Shown: positions 1 through 18,104, counted from the stretch's first letter. The stretch: 64,000 nt of DNA from Chlorella sorokiniana (GCA_025917655.1 CP084617.1:186001-250000); one strand, 5' to 3'. Notes: generated by a model not told the origin, from the letters alone. Numbers and translations: made by a program.

Positions 1-5246
<5,246 letters not shown>

Positions 5247-5792
5247 GTGGGAGCAGGCTGGTTTTGGTGTAAGTGCCTGCTGCTTGGGAGCTGGCCTGCG
5301 ACATCACCTCGCCAGCTGGGAGTCCCATGACGACGTGGCGCCTGCCAGCAGGCTGTCGCCCCCTCGAGGCATGGGTTCTGCGGTTTATCACCAGTCATCC
5401 ATGCAAAGATCCATCTACGGTGATAATACAAGGCACGCCGGCCGTCAGACAGCCGCCTTGGAATACGAGCCCCCAGGACCAAGTACAGGCGGAGTCGCCA
5501 TTCTTGCCTGGCGTTCGAGACATCCATCGATTCCATATTCAACCCGCTCGTAGCGGCTGCTGACCCCTGGGCACAGCGTACGGGAGCCGGGCTTGTCCAC
5601 CCGCCTCCTTGCATCCCGCCCGGCTCGGTGAGGCCCAGTGCTCCGCCTCAGCTCGGTCGCGCCGTTGCACACCGAATCCCAAGGGGCCGATTAATGGCCC
5701 GTTGGCCTGGCAGCCCGGGTGCCCCCTCGTTTTGGACTGTGCAGCCAACCTCACATTGGCCGCCGAAATGACCTTCTGCAGGCATTTGAAGG
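5247..5792. other. Intergenic, no recognisable gene
   Basis: This stretch follows the NAD synthetase stop. Base composition is more mixed than in the exons, and no conserved protein is seen on either strand. It probably holds the 3' untranslated region and a promoter. Confidence 0.5.
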
Positions 5793-6824
5793 ATGGATGA
5801 CCGGGGCGACCTCCCTCGATACAGCCGCGTCGCGTGTGGGGTGGCTGCCGGCAGCTGCGGCGTCATTGTTTGCGCTCCGCCCAGCCAGCAGCCCGCAGCC
5901 TTTCTGCCCATGCCCTCCCCGATGGACTCGCTGCCGGCCGCTCATCACAGCGACACAGCCAGACTGGAGCCTGCAGCCTCCGATTCCTGGCTGGCGGCTC
6001 TGTCGCAGCTGAACCACTCTGCCTTTGCGTCTCTACCACACGCGACGTCATCCCCTGCCACCGCCCTTCTGGCCGCCCCCTCGCCGCTCCCCAGCCCAGA
6101 CCCCAACCCCTGGCGTCACAGCCCTGGCAGCAGCGCCATGCTGCAGCAGGCGCCGGCATTGCGAGGGGGCCAGTGGTCAGGTGAGCGCTTGGTGGGGGTA
6201 TCAAAAGAATCGCTGCCCGCAGGAATCTGGTCACTTTCGGGAATTACCACCCCTGCCGCGGGCGCAATCTCTCACAGCGCCTCTGCGCCGCCCGTCCCGC
6301 CCTGCAGCCCCCCGCCGACTCAGAGCTGCGGCAGCGTCTGCGACAGCACCGGCGGCGTCTGCGTTGCGGACGGCTGGCCTGCCGCAGAGGTCAGCTCCGG
6401 CTCTTGCCTCAGCAGGCACATGCCCCGCGCACGAGAGGTGGCGAGCCCGTTTCCTGCCAGCCGCAAGCGCCCGCTGGAGGCCTGCCAGGAGCAACCCGTG
6501 GCGCCGCCAGCCCGGCAGCGGCTGCTGACCTGGAGCGGCGCCAGCAGCAGCTGCGGCAGCGCCTCCGCCACCTGCCAGCGGCCCGCCCCCTCTCCGCAGA
6601 CCAGCCACACGAGTGAAGCTGCTGCCACAAAGCCTGCACATCTCACCCTGGGGCCGCCTGCACCGCCACTCGGCGCGGCAGGCGCCCCAGGCCGGCTCCG
6701 CACTGCGCCTGCGCCCCACCTGTGCATGCACCGAGGCGTGCCGCTGCTGGCAGACCTCCCTCCCCCGCCCCGGCTGCTGCTGCGCTGCGTGCGCCGCGTG
6801 GGCTGCACCTGCTTGCACCGCTGA
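5793..6824 (+). CDS. Hypothetical low-complexity protein (343 codons)
   Basis: An uninterrupted frame runs from an ATG at 5793 to a stop at 6824. The predicted protein is rich in Ala, Pro and Ser, with Cys-rich stretches (about residues 180-205 and the last 30) and one short basic patch, SRKRPLEAC. I recognise no domain, catalytic motif, signal peptide or membrane segment. Long open frames arise by chance in DNA this GC-rich, so the ORF is weak evidence by itself. A GT donor at 6181 and an acceptor at 6307 would join a different frame, so a spliced gene is also possible. An AATAAA sits downstream near 7188. Confidence 0.3.
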   Translation: MDDRGDLPRYSRVACGVAAGSCGVIVCAPPSQQPAAFLPMPSPMDSLPAAHHSDTARLEPAASDSWLAALSQLNHSAFASLPHATSSPATALLAAPSPLPSPDPNPWRHSPGSSAMLQQAPALRGGQWSGERLVGVSKESLPAGIWSLSGITTPAAGAISHSASAPPVPPCSPPPTQSCGSVCDSTGGVCVADGWPAAEVSSGSCLSRHMPRAREVASPFPASRKRPLEACQEQPVAPPARQRLLTWSGASSSCGSASATCQRPAPSPQTSHTSEAAATKPAHLTLGPPAPPLGAAGAPGRLRTAPAPHLCMHRGVPLLADLPPPPRLLLRCVRRVGCTCLHR

Positions 6825-7438
6825 CGCACACGCCGCTGCGCCTCAGCCCCCGCCCCCCTGTGTGGAGTTTGCATGTAGTTCCGTCCCCATCCTTGTGTGC
6901 CCGCATGGCACCCCCTTTTGCACAGCCCGCCGCCGAATTCTTTTCTATATTCTTTTGCGTTGCCGCTACCGTCCGCAGCTTTGCGCTGCTCCTACCTGTT
7001 GCCCACCTTTTCGAAATTATGTTCCGCCTGCATACTGCTATCGCCATCTTCATGATTACGCAGCCGCTGCAACACTGCCGACACCACTCCCATGGATGCG
7101 CCTGTGTGCTTGTGTTGACCACTGTTCTGCGGCCGTAGGAATATCCTTGGCCTGCCTGCCTTGCAGCCTTGTGCCGCTCCCTTCCATGAATAAACATGAC
7201 CTTGGCTGAGAAGCAGCAGGATGGTGTGCCGGGCGGGCGGCAGCGGCGGCGCCGGCGACATGCCATGCTGCGGTTCGAAGGGAATGTCTGCGCGGTTTGC
7301 GGCCCGCCGCTTCCTACGGATCGCCAACGTTAAGGAAGATAGGCAGTCCACCTGGGTTCAACCCGTAACAGTCCCCCTCGGGCTCCTCACGATGTCTCGG
7401 TAAAGCGGGCGGCAGGGTTTCTGCCTACTTCGGAAGCA
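6825..7438. other. Intergenic, probable ABCA promoter region
   Basis: No conserved coding sequence is visible. This stretch is less GC-rich than the genes around it and has an AATAAA near 7188, which could serve the preceding ORF. The first securely recognised exon of the ABCA gene starts near 7599, so its promoter should lie here or just downstream. Confidence 0.4.
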
Positions 7439-10400
7439 ATGGCTCACAAACCAGCGATTGAAGGGCGCCCGATTAGGTGAACACCCCCACCGGCTGACCT
7501 GCGTGCCACCGGCGCCCGCTCGCTCCTGCCGACAGCCTGCGACCTTCCGGCTGGCAGAGAGGCCCTCTCATGACAGCGGTTCCTCCCGTTTCTTACAGGC
7601 AGCGGGCCTCGTTCTGGGTTCAAGCGGGGCGCTGGCGAGGAAGCAGGCCTGCTTTCAGGCGCGCGGTCGGGCTGCTCGCTGCAGGGCTGCGCTGTGCTGG
7701 AGCCGACCTGCTGCCCCTCGCCGATCCTCACGCAATGCCTTTCCCAAATCTGGCAGCCGATGATGGCTGAAGTGGAGTCCACACAACTCTGGGCAGCGCA
7801 TTCCTTTGTTCTCACCCTCTCCCGTACGACGCCGCCCCCCGTCCCCCCACAGAAGCGCCGGTGGCTCAGCAACGTCGTGCTGCTGGCCGCGCCCTTCCTC
7901 ATCTGCATGCTGCTGTGGGTGCTGCAAGACGTGATCAACCAGCAGCTGGACGCGCGCGCCTTCCGCTGCGGCTGCAAGTGCCTGGCGTGCTGCGACTGGG
8001 TGGCGCCGCCAGCTGGCGACGGCGGCGGCGCCGCCGCCAACGCCACCTACCTCTGCTACCAAGCCACCGACGAGCGGCCCTGCTCACCCTACGCCAAGTG
8101 CCAGGCGAGGAGCTGGGGTGGGGGCCGACGAGCGCCCAAGTTGTGGGCCGCTGCCACACCAACTCGTGCGCTGCTGCCTGCCGTGACGGCCCGCTGCCCG
8201 CCCGCTGTGGATCCTCGCCAGGCGCGCACACGCCTTCCGTTGCTTCCCTCCCCTGTGTCTCCCCCCGCCCCCACCCCCATCAGTCCTACAACGACAGCGA
8301 GTGCGGGTTCCTGTACAGTACCGCGGAGCAGGTGGCGTACTGCCCCGTCGCGGAGCCGCCGCTGTGGCCCGCCCTGCTGGAGGTGCCGCCGGTGCGCCCT
8401 CGCCGCACCCCTCGCTCGGCTTGCCTGCTGAATTGCGCCTGCAGCAGCCGCCGCCTCCACACTTTCAGTTGACAAATTCTGGCGGCCGCCGCTGGCTGCC
8501 TGCGGCGTGCCTGCCGGCTGGCGATGCGCTTGTCCGTGTGCCCTGTGAGGGAGGAGAGGAGGCACTGCGATCCTCCCCAATGCCGCTTCCTTCGTGCAAA
8601 GTATAGATCCATGTTTCTCTTCCTTCGTGCAAAGTATAGATCCATGTTTCTAACAAGCCCCCTACCCGCCTGCGGCAGGAAGAGGTGCGTGGGCCCAAGG
8701 CCCCCGGCGTCATGCCGGCGGCGCTGCCCATCCCCGGGCCCCTGCCACCCGGCGCGGCGCCCATGCTGTACACGGGGAGCAGCCGGAAGCCGCCGCGCAG
8801 CTGATGGAGGCCATGTGGTCCCGCTCGGCTTCCATCACCGACGCCGTGCTGGCGGCATACGCGGCGGCGCAGGCGGGGGGACCCCCACCTCCACCGAGGG
8901 CCGCAGCATCGCCAGCGAGGCAGATTTCGTGGAGGCGGCGGGCGGGCTGGCACGGGGTCTCTACGACTTTGAGCTCGCAATGGGTGAGCAAGGCTGGCTG
9001 TCACTCACTCTTGTCGCTTGCCAGCTTGTAGATTGCGGTTTTTATGGATTTTGACACAGTCCTGCGTGGCGCCGTCCCGTGCCTCTCCGCCTTCCCGGGC
9101 GGCCTCAGCCGCCTGCCGCACTGCGCCCACCTGCTGTGTCCCCGCCTGCCCCGCTCCCCGCTCGCCCCTGCAGGCACCTCTGCCGGCACCTCCTTCTCGC
9201 TGCTCATGGAGCCAGGCTTTGTGTCTCAGCAGGCGGGCGGCGACGACGGCGCGCAGCGCCGCCCTCCCTCTACTTTGCGCTGCCCAACTGCACGGCCCTC
9301 AGCGACAGCGACCGAGACACGCTGCAGCAAATCGGCCAGGTGGGCAGGGCGCTGCTGTCCAAGCACAGCTCTTGCTGCTTGGGGGCAGCTGTCGGGGCTG
9401 CCGCGGTGAGCGACGGGAGACGGCTGCCTGCCTGTCGAGCAGTTCGCTGCAAGCTCTTGCATGCCCCTTGCCCAGGCCCCTTCTGCCAAGGCGCACACCG
9501 TGGGTGGCCAATGCAACCTTCCTCCAGCCTACCCCCCACATTGCCACAATGTCTGTACAGTTGAACCTTTGCCGACGACGCTGCCTGCCTCGCCTGTCCT
9601 CACCACTCGCCTCCTGCTTCTCCTCCTCTCCCAGGCCATCACGAACATGACTGGGTTCCCGGTAGACTGCGCCTCCCTGCCGCCAGCCTGGCAGGCAGAC
9701 GCGGGCTGGCTCAACGATCAGGTGTGTGTGTGGGTGTGTGGGTGTGTGGGTGTGGGGGTGTGGGGGTGGGGGTGGGGTGTGGGGGGGGCTGCTGTGCTGG
9801 ATTGCCATGCGTGTGCATGGGTGGGGTGAGCGCGAAGTGGAGGAGGAGCGGCAGGAGGGGGGGGGCGGGGCGGCGGCGGCACGGCGGCGGCCAGCCTCGC
9901 TCGCAGCCGCGGACGCTGCCAGGCTGCTGGGCTGGGCTGCTCGCTGGCCACGTGGCGCAGTTCACCCTCTGCGACGAAAGCTGTGGCGGGGTGCGGGACT
10001 CAACCCGGCTTGCCGCCGCCCCTGCCCCCGCTGCCTGTATTGCAGGTGTACTGCGGCTGGCGTGGCAGCGATTGCGTGCTGCGGTCGCCAGGCCAGCGCG
10101 TGTACCTGCCCCGCGGCGGCGGCGGCGGCGGGCTATGGGGAGGGCGCAAACGGCAGCACGCAGTGAGCGGAGGTGGCTTTGCTTATTCTGTTTGTTTGTT
10201 TTGTGTGTGGGTGGTGAGGGGAGGGGCAGCACTCAGCGTGCACGCTTGCACCCACCTTGCATGATAAGCTATGGGTTGGCCAGCTAGCCCGACGCTGGAC
10301 TCCTTGCTCTCTCCCAACGTGTCCATCCGTGCCCCCCAGCTTCCCTCTCCCCAGCCCCCACCCCCTATGCTCTCCCCATCCCCCCAACCTCTATGCCCTC

Positions 10401-13400
10401 CCCCTCCCCTCTCGCTCCCTGGCCAGGTCCTTTGTGTCGGCCCTCTACGACTGGCGCAACACCTCCGCCGACGGCCTGAGCGTGGCGGTGTGGGTGAACA
10501 ACAGCGACGTGGGGGCGGCGAGGCGGTGGGCGCGCACCCACCCAGCGTGCAGCGCTGGGCCCAGCCCGTCAACCTGGCAGGTGGGGGGGCTACTACGTGG
10601 GGGCTGCCTGCCGGTTGAGAGCGTACAACGGGAAGCGACTCGGGAACTGTTGTTGCATAGTGTGTTTGCTTGCCGCCGCTACCCCCGACACCCCCACCCC
10701 ACCCCACCCCACCCCACACACCCACACCCACACACACACACACACCTTGCCACCCGCGAATCCACACACCCTTGCCCGCCCACCCACCCACACCCCCGCA
10801 CCCCCGCCGCAGCCAACGCCTTCATCAAGCGCCAGCTGGGCCCGGCCCACTCGGCTCGGCTGGTGGGGGTGAAGGACATGCCTCGGGCGCCTCCCGCCTC
10901 TCCCTGGACTTCTCCTCCCTGCTGGGGCCCCTCTTCTCCATGTGGCTGCTGCAGGTGTGGGTGGGTGGGTTGGTGCATGTGTGGGGGCTGTTTGGTTGCA
11001 GCTGCGGAGAGGGCTGTGTCAGCACCCGGAAGCGAGACCCTCCAAGCCTGCAGGAGGCCGCTGCTGGTGCTTGCAGCGCTTGCATGGCCGGCCCCTTTGC
11101 GGCGCCAGCTGGGGCCAGCGCTGGGACTGCTGCGGCTGCTGGTGGTCCATGCAATGTCCCCCTTCGCTCCGCTACTGCAGCTCATGCTGCCGGTCGGGGT
11201 TCACACGCTGGTGGCGGAGAAGGAGCAGCACTTGCGGGTGATGATGCGCATGCAGGTGGGTCCGCTGCGAACAGCATCCCAGGCTGCACGGCCCGCGGCG
11301 CCCTTTGTCGCCACCAGCCCGGGGCTGTGCGGCCGCCGCTGTCAGCGTACTCCCCTGCATCCCACTTTCCGCACGAGCTCGCAATCAAGCGCGCTCTCTG
11401 CAAAGAGAGCATCCAAGCAAGATGCCGCTGCTGCCCACCGCCCGATGTTCAGCCGCCGACCCCTTGGTTTCCAGCCACACCGCCCGCACCCCGCCCACCC
11501 GCCCGCCCTGCCACCACCCTGCAGGGCCTTCGGGACTCCGCTTTCTACCTCGTCCTCTGGGCCTGGCATCTCCTCCTCTACCTCGCCTTCGTGGCTGTGT
11601 TCTGCACCTTTGGCGGCCTCATCGGCCTTCGCACCTTCACAGCCAACAGCTACTCGCTGCAGGTCGGGGGGTGAGGGTGCTGGGGCGCCGTGTTGCTGTG
11701 TGTGTTGGTTGATGATCGATGGGCGGAGGGGGAAGGCAGGGAGTGCAGCGGACTCTTGAAGCGCAGCACGCTCGCCGGATTTGTAGCTGCAAAGGAGCAC
11801 TTTGGGGGTGGGCGGCTCGAGGCGCCCGCTGATGGCTGATGGCTGCGCTGCGCCCCCAACAACCTTCCTCCCCACCCCCTTTCCCTCCTTTCACCCCTCA
11901 CCCCCACCCGCGCCACCCCAGGCCGCCTTCTACTCGCTGTGGGGCCTGGCCCTCACCTCCTGGACCTTCTACTTCTCGGCGCTCTGGAGGGAGGCGCGCC
12001 CGCGGTGCTGCTGGCCGTCATCTGGGTCATCATCAGCGGGTGCGCCGCGCTGGGCTGCCGATGCCCTTGCTGTTGTTGTTGCTGTTGAAGAGTCACATGT
12101 CGGCGGTGCCAACGTGATCATGTCTCTGTGAAAGATTGTGTGGCCGCAGCAGCCGGGCAAGCAGGATCTGCGGGTGGGCAATAACCGGCAGCCGCGGCCG
12201 TGCCCCGGCCGCCCAGCGCGCCCCTCCGGTCCCCCTGTGCTGCTGCTGACTTCGTCTCGGCTTCCCTGCGGCCCACGGCGGCTTCCCCGCAGCTTCATGG
12301 CCAACCTCGTGATGGTGCAGTACATTGAGCAGGGGCCCCGCTGGCTGGCCGAAGCCCTCCAGCTCATCCCTTCCTTCAACCTGTGAGTTGCCCCTCCTTC
12401 AATCTTTTCTTGCAAGCCGCCGCCCATGAAGCATCCTGAGAGGCCGGCTGCCACGCGAGCCCGGCGCCGCTTGCCACGGCTGGCCCTCGCGCCCGTCGCC
12501 ACTGAAATGAGACGTGCTCCCTGGGACACCCCCAATCCACCCCCGGCATGCTGTCTGCAGATACCGCGGGCTGTACGAGCTGTCGCAGTACGCCTTCCTG
12601 GCCGACCGTACCGGCGGCACCGGCCTCACCTGGGCCAAGCTGGGCGACCCCGGCTGCGGCATGGCTTCCGTGCTGGTGATGTGCGGCATCCACGGCCTGG
12701 CCCTCATGTGGGCCGCGTACTACGTGGAGCAGGTGTGTGCGTGAGGGGCTTCCCATCTTTCTCTCTTTCTTTTCGGTCGGGCGGAGGGGTGGGGTGGTTG
12801 GGGTGGGGGTAGGGGGTGGGAGGGTTATGCTGCCGCAATCCAACTTGCCCTGTGCCGCCGGCTGGGTGCTGGAGGCGCGCTCAACGCTGCCAGCGCACAA
12901 TATGCAAAAACAACAAACAAAAAACCAGCCGCCCCTTCCACTGCAGGTGCACGGCGCCGGCACCGGCATCCGCCGCCACCGCCTGTTCTACCTGGGCTTC
13001 AAGCTCACCGAAAGAGAGGCGGCGGAGGGGGGCGCGGCGCTGGGGCCTGGCTGCTTGGCTACGCAGCCGCCGTGCTGCTCGGGATGCCGCGGCGCAGCAG
13101 CGGCAGCAGCAGGGAGGGCGGGAGAAGGGCGGGGTGGAGTTGGCGGCGGCGCCAGCTGGCTCTGCGGTGCACTTGGAAGCACCTGCAGCAGATGATGAGT
13201 GGATGGCAGGGTACTACGGCTCTGCGGGGCCCCAGGAAGCCGCCGAGCAGCTGCGCAGCCCCCAGCTGCCGCCGCGGCCGTCCGGTGCCGCCGCCGCCGC
13301 GCCGCCGCCGCTGCTCCGCAAGCCCACCTCTGTGCGGCTGGCTGTGCCAGCGGAGCCAGCAGCGGGGGCAGCGGTACCGCCAGCAGTGCTTGCAGTACGA

Positions 13401-15342
13401 ATGGCGCTGCTTCTTGCACCGAAGAGGCCGAGGGGGTGGATGTGGCTGCGGAGCGTGCCAGAGTGGAGGCGCTCTGGCTTGAGTGGTGGGCTGGCAGCAA
13501 ACAGCGCTCTTGCTGCTGCCTTCGCACGCTGCACATGTGCCGCTGCGCTTACATGTTTTGTGAGGGCAACCAAACCTAAGAATCGAACCACAGCTGCCCC
13601 CCAAAAATTCCAATCTCACACACACACACCACCACACCACCCCCACCCCCTGCGTCCATCGCATGCGCAGGCAGCGTGATCCGAGTGGGCCGCCCCCGCT
13701 GCCGTCATGTTGCGCTCGCTTCGCAAAGTGTTTGGGGCTCGGGATGGCAACGCGGAGAAGGTGCGCTTGCGGCAGCGGTGGCGGCGGGTTCCCTATCTGC
13801 TTTTTGCTTGCACATCAGCGGTGTCGTTTATGATCCTGAGCCGCCCACCTGGCTTGCCCGCCGCAGGTGGCGGTCGCTGACCTGTCGCTGGCCATCCCGC
13901 GCTGCGAGTGCCCGGCCTGCTGGGGCCCAACGGCGCCGGCAAGACCACCACCATTCGGTGGGTGTATGGGTTAGGGGCGGGTGCCTATGGGTGGGTGGGT
14001 GGGTGGTGTGTATGTGTGTGTCGGGTTGAAGGGGGGAGGGGCGTGGGCTTGGGATGCGGCCAGTGGCCCAGTCAGCACTGCCTGGAGGCAGCTCAGCGCT
14101 GGCTCAGAGGTGGGTTTGCAGCCTGCCTGTGTGCGGCCTCCCGCTGACTATCCCCGCTGGCCGGGCCGCCCCGCCCCCTCACTCTGCGCAGCATGCTGGA
14201 GGGGTTCATGGCGCCCAGCGGCGGCCAGGTCAGCGCATGCATCAGGGCCCCAAGCTTGGGCGCCGCTGCGCTGTGCAGCCCAAGCAGGCCAGGGAACACC
14301 CCCTTCCTTGCAAAGCAACGGAAGGCTGAGATGCATGCATTGGGCTCTCCAGTATACATAACAATCAAAACTTGCCTGTGAGGTGTGCCTGCCCGCTGCA
14401 GGCTTTGGTGGAGGGGCTGGACATCGGGCGCGACATGGACGCTGTGCACGCTATGATGGGCGCCTGCCCGCAGCATGACCTCCTCTGGGACGGGCTCACG
14501 GGTGCGCGCCAGCGGCTTGCAAGGGCGCTGGCATACATCTAGGACAGAGGCTGCTTGGGGCCTTGCCGCGCCGCCTCCTGTGGGCCGGAGAGTGCCGCCT
14601 GCCTCGCTCCCCCCGCCCATGTGCTGCCCCAGCGCCCGCTGCTCTTCCCACCGACCTGCCTTCCACCCACCAATGTTGCCACCATCACACACCCGCAAAC
14701 ACGTTCACTCCCACCCGCTCCACCCCCTCCCAGGCCGCGAGCACCTGCTCTTCTACGCTCGCATCAAGGCGCTGAGCGGCAAACGGCTGCGCCGCGCCGT
14801 CGACGACGCGCTGCGCTCCGTCAACCTGCTGGGGGTTGGGGAGGAGCTGGTGGGGGGCTACAGGTGGGCGGCTGGAGCTCCTGCATACCCTTCCCAGCCT
14901 GCTTTTGGTTGAAACAGTTCTGCTCACCTTGGCTTGTTTTGCGATCGTTGTCGGGTTTACGCGGGTGTGCTGGCCGTAAGAAATGCCGCTGGAATGCAGC
15001 AGGCAGAGTGGCAGGCTGCCGTTGTTGCCCCTTGCTCGAGCCGCGGCCACACGCGCCCGCCCGCCGCCGCCTCGCGCCCCCGCAGCGGCGGCATGAAGCG
15101 GCGGCTGAGCGTGGCCATCGCGCTGGTAGGGGACCCTTCAGTGGTGTACCTGGATGAGCCCTCGACAGGCACGCTGTGCTCACGCTGTGCTCACACTGGG
15201 ATGCGTGCGCTGGTTGCCTCTCTGCTGTGGGGGTGGCTGGGCGCGCTGGCGCTGCTGCTGCTCCGTGGCAGGCAGCCACCTGGCCCTGGGCTGCTGCTCA
15301 CCCCTTCGCGGCGCTGCCGCCCGCCTGCCCCCGCGCGCGCGC

Positions 15343-15378
<36 letters not shown>

Positions 15379-16884
15379 AACACACAAACACACACACTCC
15401 GCCCTTTGTGCCCTGCGTGCAGGGCTGGACCCCGCCAGCCGCCAGCTGCTGTGGAACGTGATTCGGGCGGCGCGTCGTGAACGCGCCGTGGTCCTCACAA
15501 CACACAGCATGGAGGAGGCGGAGGCGCTGTGCGACAGGTGGCGCTCGCCGCCGCCGCTTGTTGCTGCGCTTGCGCATGCGGGCCGAAGAGCGAGGGGGTT
15601 GCGACGCAATGCCCAGCAGCGGCAAGTATGTGGCTGCCAGCCTGTGGAAGGCAGCGGTTGGGCAGGGGCGGGTGGGGTCCTGCCCGCACGCCAGGGCCCG
15701 CCTGTTTCCGCCCAGCCCCAGGACGGCGGAAACAGGACAACAGACGTGCACACACACGCACACACACTCACACACACTCACACACATGCACGCCTACATG
15801 GCACCCACACACATGTGCCGGGCTGCGTGCTGCAGGCTGGGCATCTTTGTGGGGGCGGCTGCGGTGCCTGGGAGACCCCAAAGACCTGGTGTCCCGCTTT
15901 GGCGGCTACATGAGCTTCTCCGTGACCACGCCTGTGGGGCAGGTGGGCGGTGGGCCTGGCATGCAACCGTGGTGCGTGTGTGTTTTTGTGGCGGGTGGGG
16001 TGCACAGTTGGGGTGAGGGTGGAGGGCGGCCGGCAGGAGGCTAGGGGGAGGGCAGGAGTGACAGCGCTGGGAAGGATCAACACCTGATACGTTTCAGGTG
16101 TGAGGAGAGCGATCCATCCCTGGGCCGCAGTAGCATGGCGGCAGACGCGCCTAGCTGGAACCTGCTTGCCGCCTCCCCCTCAGCCCCACCCCTCCTGGTG
16201 CGCCTGCCCCCGCTGCAGGAGGCGGCGGCGGCGGCCGTGGTGCGCTCGCTGTCCCCTTCCGCCGCCTCGTGTATGCCCTCGGCGGCACGCAGCGCTTTGA
16301 GCTGCCGGTGGGAGAGGCGGGGGTGGATGCCATCTTCGCACGCATGGAGGCAGTCAAAACGCGGTGGGTGGGCTGCTGCCGCCACCCTCCACGCGGGAAG
16401 TGGGGCCGGGGGCGGATGTGGGAGAAGGAAGTGTTGCGGCCGCCACCTGCCCGGCCTGTGTGCTTGGCCGGCACAACTGCCGGGCGCTTGGGGGACCAGC
16501 CGCGGTTGTGCTTGGACCGCGCCCAGTGCTCAGCTGCTTGCAGAGCAGCAAGCGCCGCCCGCTGTGGTTGCTTCCCTTGCAGCCGCGAGTTTGAGTTGTT
16601 GGACTGGGGGTCAGCAACGCCACGCTGGAGGAGGTGGGTCTTTCCCTGCTTTGCTCATATTTTTTTGGTACTGCCTTCCGATGCGTGGCCCGGCATGTAT
16701 GCCGCGGAGCAGCGCCAGCGCCAGCGTGGAGGGCAGCCGCGCGGCCCCTGCCGCACGGCAGCTCAGCGTCCTCGTTCCAGCAGCACCCGCTCACCATCTT
16801 TTCTGCTGCACACCCCCAACCGGCTGGTAGGTCTTCATCCGCATCATCCGTGATGCTGGCGTCAAGATGGGCGCCTTTGCTTAG
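7439..16884 (+). CDS. ABCA: Half-size ABC transporter, subfamily A (plant ABCA2/7 type)
   Basis: This is a membrane ATP-driven transporter, probably of lipids or fatty acids as in plant ABCAs. It has one transmembrane domain followed by one nucleotide-binding domain. The N-terminal exon near 7599-7658 reads [11 protein letters not shown] and joins the first membrane helix ([20 protein letters not shown], from 7868). A Cys-rich extracytoplasmic region follows, then further helices near 11530-12720. The ATPase has Walker [11 protein letters not shown] (near 13925), Q-loop ACPQHDLLW (14462), signature SGGMKRRLS (15090), Walker B VVYLDEP (15142) and H-loop [12 protein letters not shown] (15495). 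The C-terminus (ATLEEVFIRI) ends at 16884. Three introns have GC donors (7659, 8105, 15169). At least eight one-base frame breaks occur, near 8775, 8880, 9250, 10515, 10885, 12000, 13910 and 15855. The start is unresolved; the ATG at 7439 is only a candidate. Confidence 0.9.
8586..8651. repeat. Perfect 33-bp tandem duplication in an intron
   Basis: Copies 8586-8618 and 8619-8651 are identical and lie head to tail in an ABCA intron. The unit is AT-richer than the flanks. Perfect identity suggests a recent duplication or an assembly artefact. Confidence 0.9.
15345..15376. repeat. (CA)n microsatellite near an intron 3' end
   Basis: The CA run lies in the ABCA intron that splits the Walker B/D-loop region; the acceptor follows at 15422. 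The same intron starts with a GC donor at 15169. Confidence 0.93.
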
Positions 16885-17114
16885 GCCCGATCGGCAACGA
16901 GCTGTGGGGGCACCGGCAGGCGGGGCCGCCCCTGCGCTTGCGCCCGCATCGTCCGGCTCCGTGTGCTCGGTGCCGCTCCAATATTTGCACTTTGACCCAT
17001 TGCGACTATCTTGCATCGTTCTAGCACCTTACAATCGACATCTTCTCCACGTTGTAACAAATCCTCCTGCAGCCGGCTGTGGAAGCTCGCAGAGTGGCCA
17101 GCGGCCAGCGCCGC

Positions 17115-17558
17115 TCACTGCGCAGCCGGCAGCGCCAGCCAGCCGGCGGTGCGCGCCCCGTCGACCATCAGCCGCCAGCCGGCCCACATGAGGCAGAAAG
17201 GGACTGACATGATGACGACGAACAACAGTATCCGGGCCACGTATTCCGGCCAGCCGTGCTGGATGGGCTGGTCGGCGGCGCCCATGCCTGCCGCCATGAA
17301 GAAGCTAGGCAGCAGCAGCACGGAGCTGGCGAGCAGCAGGGCGCCCGGCGACGCCGCACACGGCGCCCCACCAAGCTGCCATGCCGAGCTTGAGACCAAG
17401 ATCCAAGGGTCGGTGCAGTCACTGCACGGGGGCAAACACCAGCGAGCGAGGTCGACATGGGGAGGGTGTGGGTTGGAGATTGGGAAGGGCGCTGGCGCGG
17501 CTGCAGCTTCTCCCGGGCTTCCACACCCTCGCCTTGCTCGCCTGCGGCAGTTTGGCAT
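17115..17558 (-). CDS. Small membrane protein, paralogue 1
   Basis: The last ~90 residues hold two hydrophobic stretches, GALLLASSVLLLPSFFMAAG and ARILLFVVIMSVPFCLMWAG, and the C-terminus is ARTAGWLALPAAQ. They align with the second minus-strand gene at 19084-19364 in the order hydrophobic segment, MAAxD-like turn, hydrophobic segment with AG at its end, and ARTAGWL tail. I do not recognise the family. The upstream part of this frame (residues 1 to about 50) is low-complexity and may be intron or untranslated sequence, so the start is uncertain; real coding may begin near 17400. It converges on the ABCA gene, whose stop is 231 bp away. Confidence 0.55.
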   Translation of the reverse strand: MPNCRRRARRGCGSPGEAAAAPAPFPISNPHPPHVDLARWCLPPCSDCTDPWILVSSSAWQLGGAPCAASPGALLLASSVLLLPSFFMAAGMGAADQPIQHGWPEYVARILLFVVIMSVPFCLMWAGWRLMVDGARTAGWLALPAAQ

Positions 17559-18104
17559 GCGCTGGACACGCTATGCAGCTGTACCAGCCCGAAATATGCC
17601 CTGGTCGCCGAGCTCATGCGAGAAAAGTGCCTCCCACGGTACAGTCGTGAGCGGGTTAGCAAATCCCGGCGCTGTGCCAATGCCACATGGTTTATAAAGT
17701 CAGAAATCTGTAGACTGAGCAGACGGAGCTTGCAAACTGCCACGGCATCATTTGCTTGAGTTCACTGCTGGTACAGCTGGCTGTACTGCGGGGCGCTGCA
17801 CATCGCTACCTGCTGCCTGTCTGCGGGCATGTGCTCGCATGCACCTTTTGAAACCTACGACTCCACATTACAGCGTCTTTCCGTGCATCTCAGAGAGGAA
17901 GCATGCCAGCACAGGAATCTGCCCCTTATTGTATCGACGTGGCGTGCACTGAGCTCTGCCTCAAGAGCGCCCGGCGCCCCTGCCCCTTTCCCCTCCCTAG
18001 CACACGCTCCTACGAGGAAGGCGGGTGGTCTCCTGTTCTCCCTCCCACTGTGCATGGTGTTGCCGCGGACCTCCTGCATGTTCCCGCCCACCCACGCCTG
18101 CCAG

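Noticed and set aside
7269-7370. GGTTCGAA and GGGTTCAACCC, possible tRNA T-loop
   Set aside because: No matching acceptor stem, anticodon stem or A-box at the right distance was found.
10257-11759. 500-codon open frame on the plus strand
   Set aside because: It reads through several ABCA introns and exons. Only parts match ABCA; the rest is His/Pro-rich translation of CA and CCCA repeats.
8770-16000. ABCA gene as a pseudogene because of its frame breaks
   Set aside because: All catalytic motifs are intact, splice sites are kept, and the same one-directional breaks occur in ACLB and other conserved genes, which favours sequence error.
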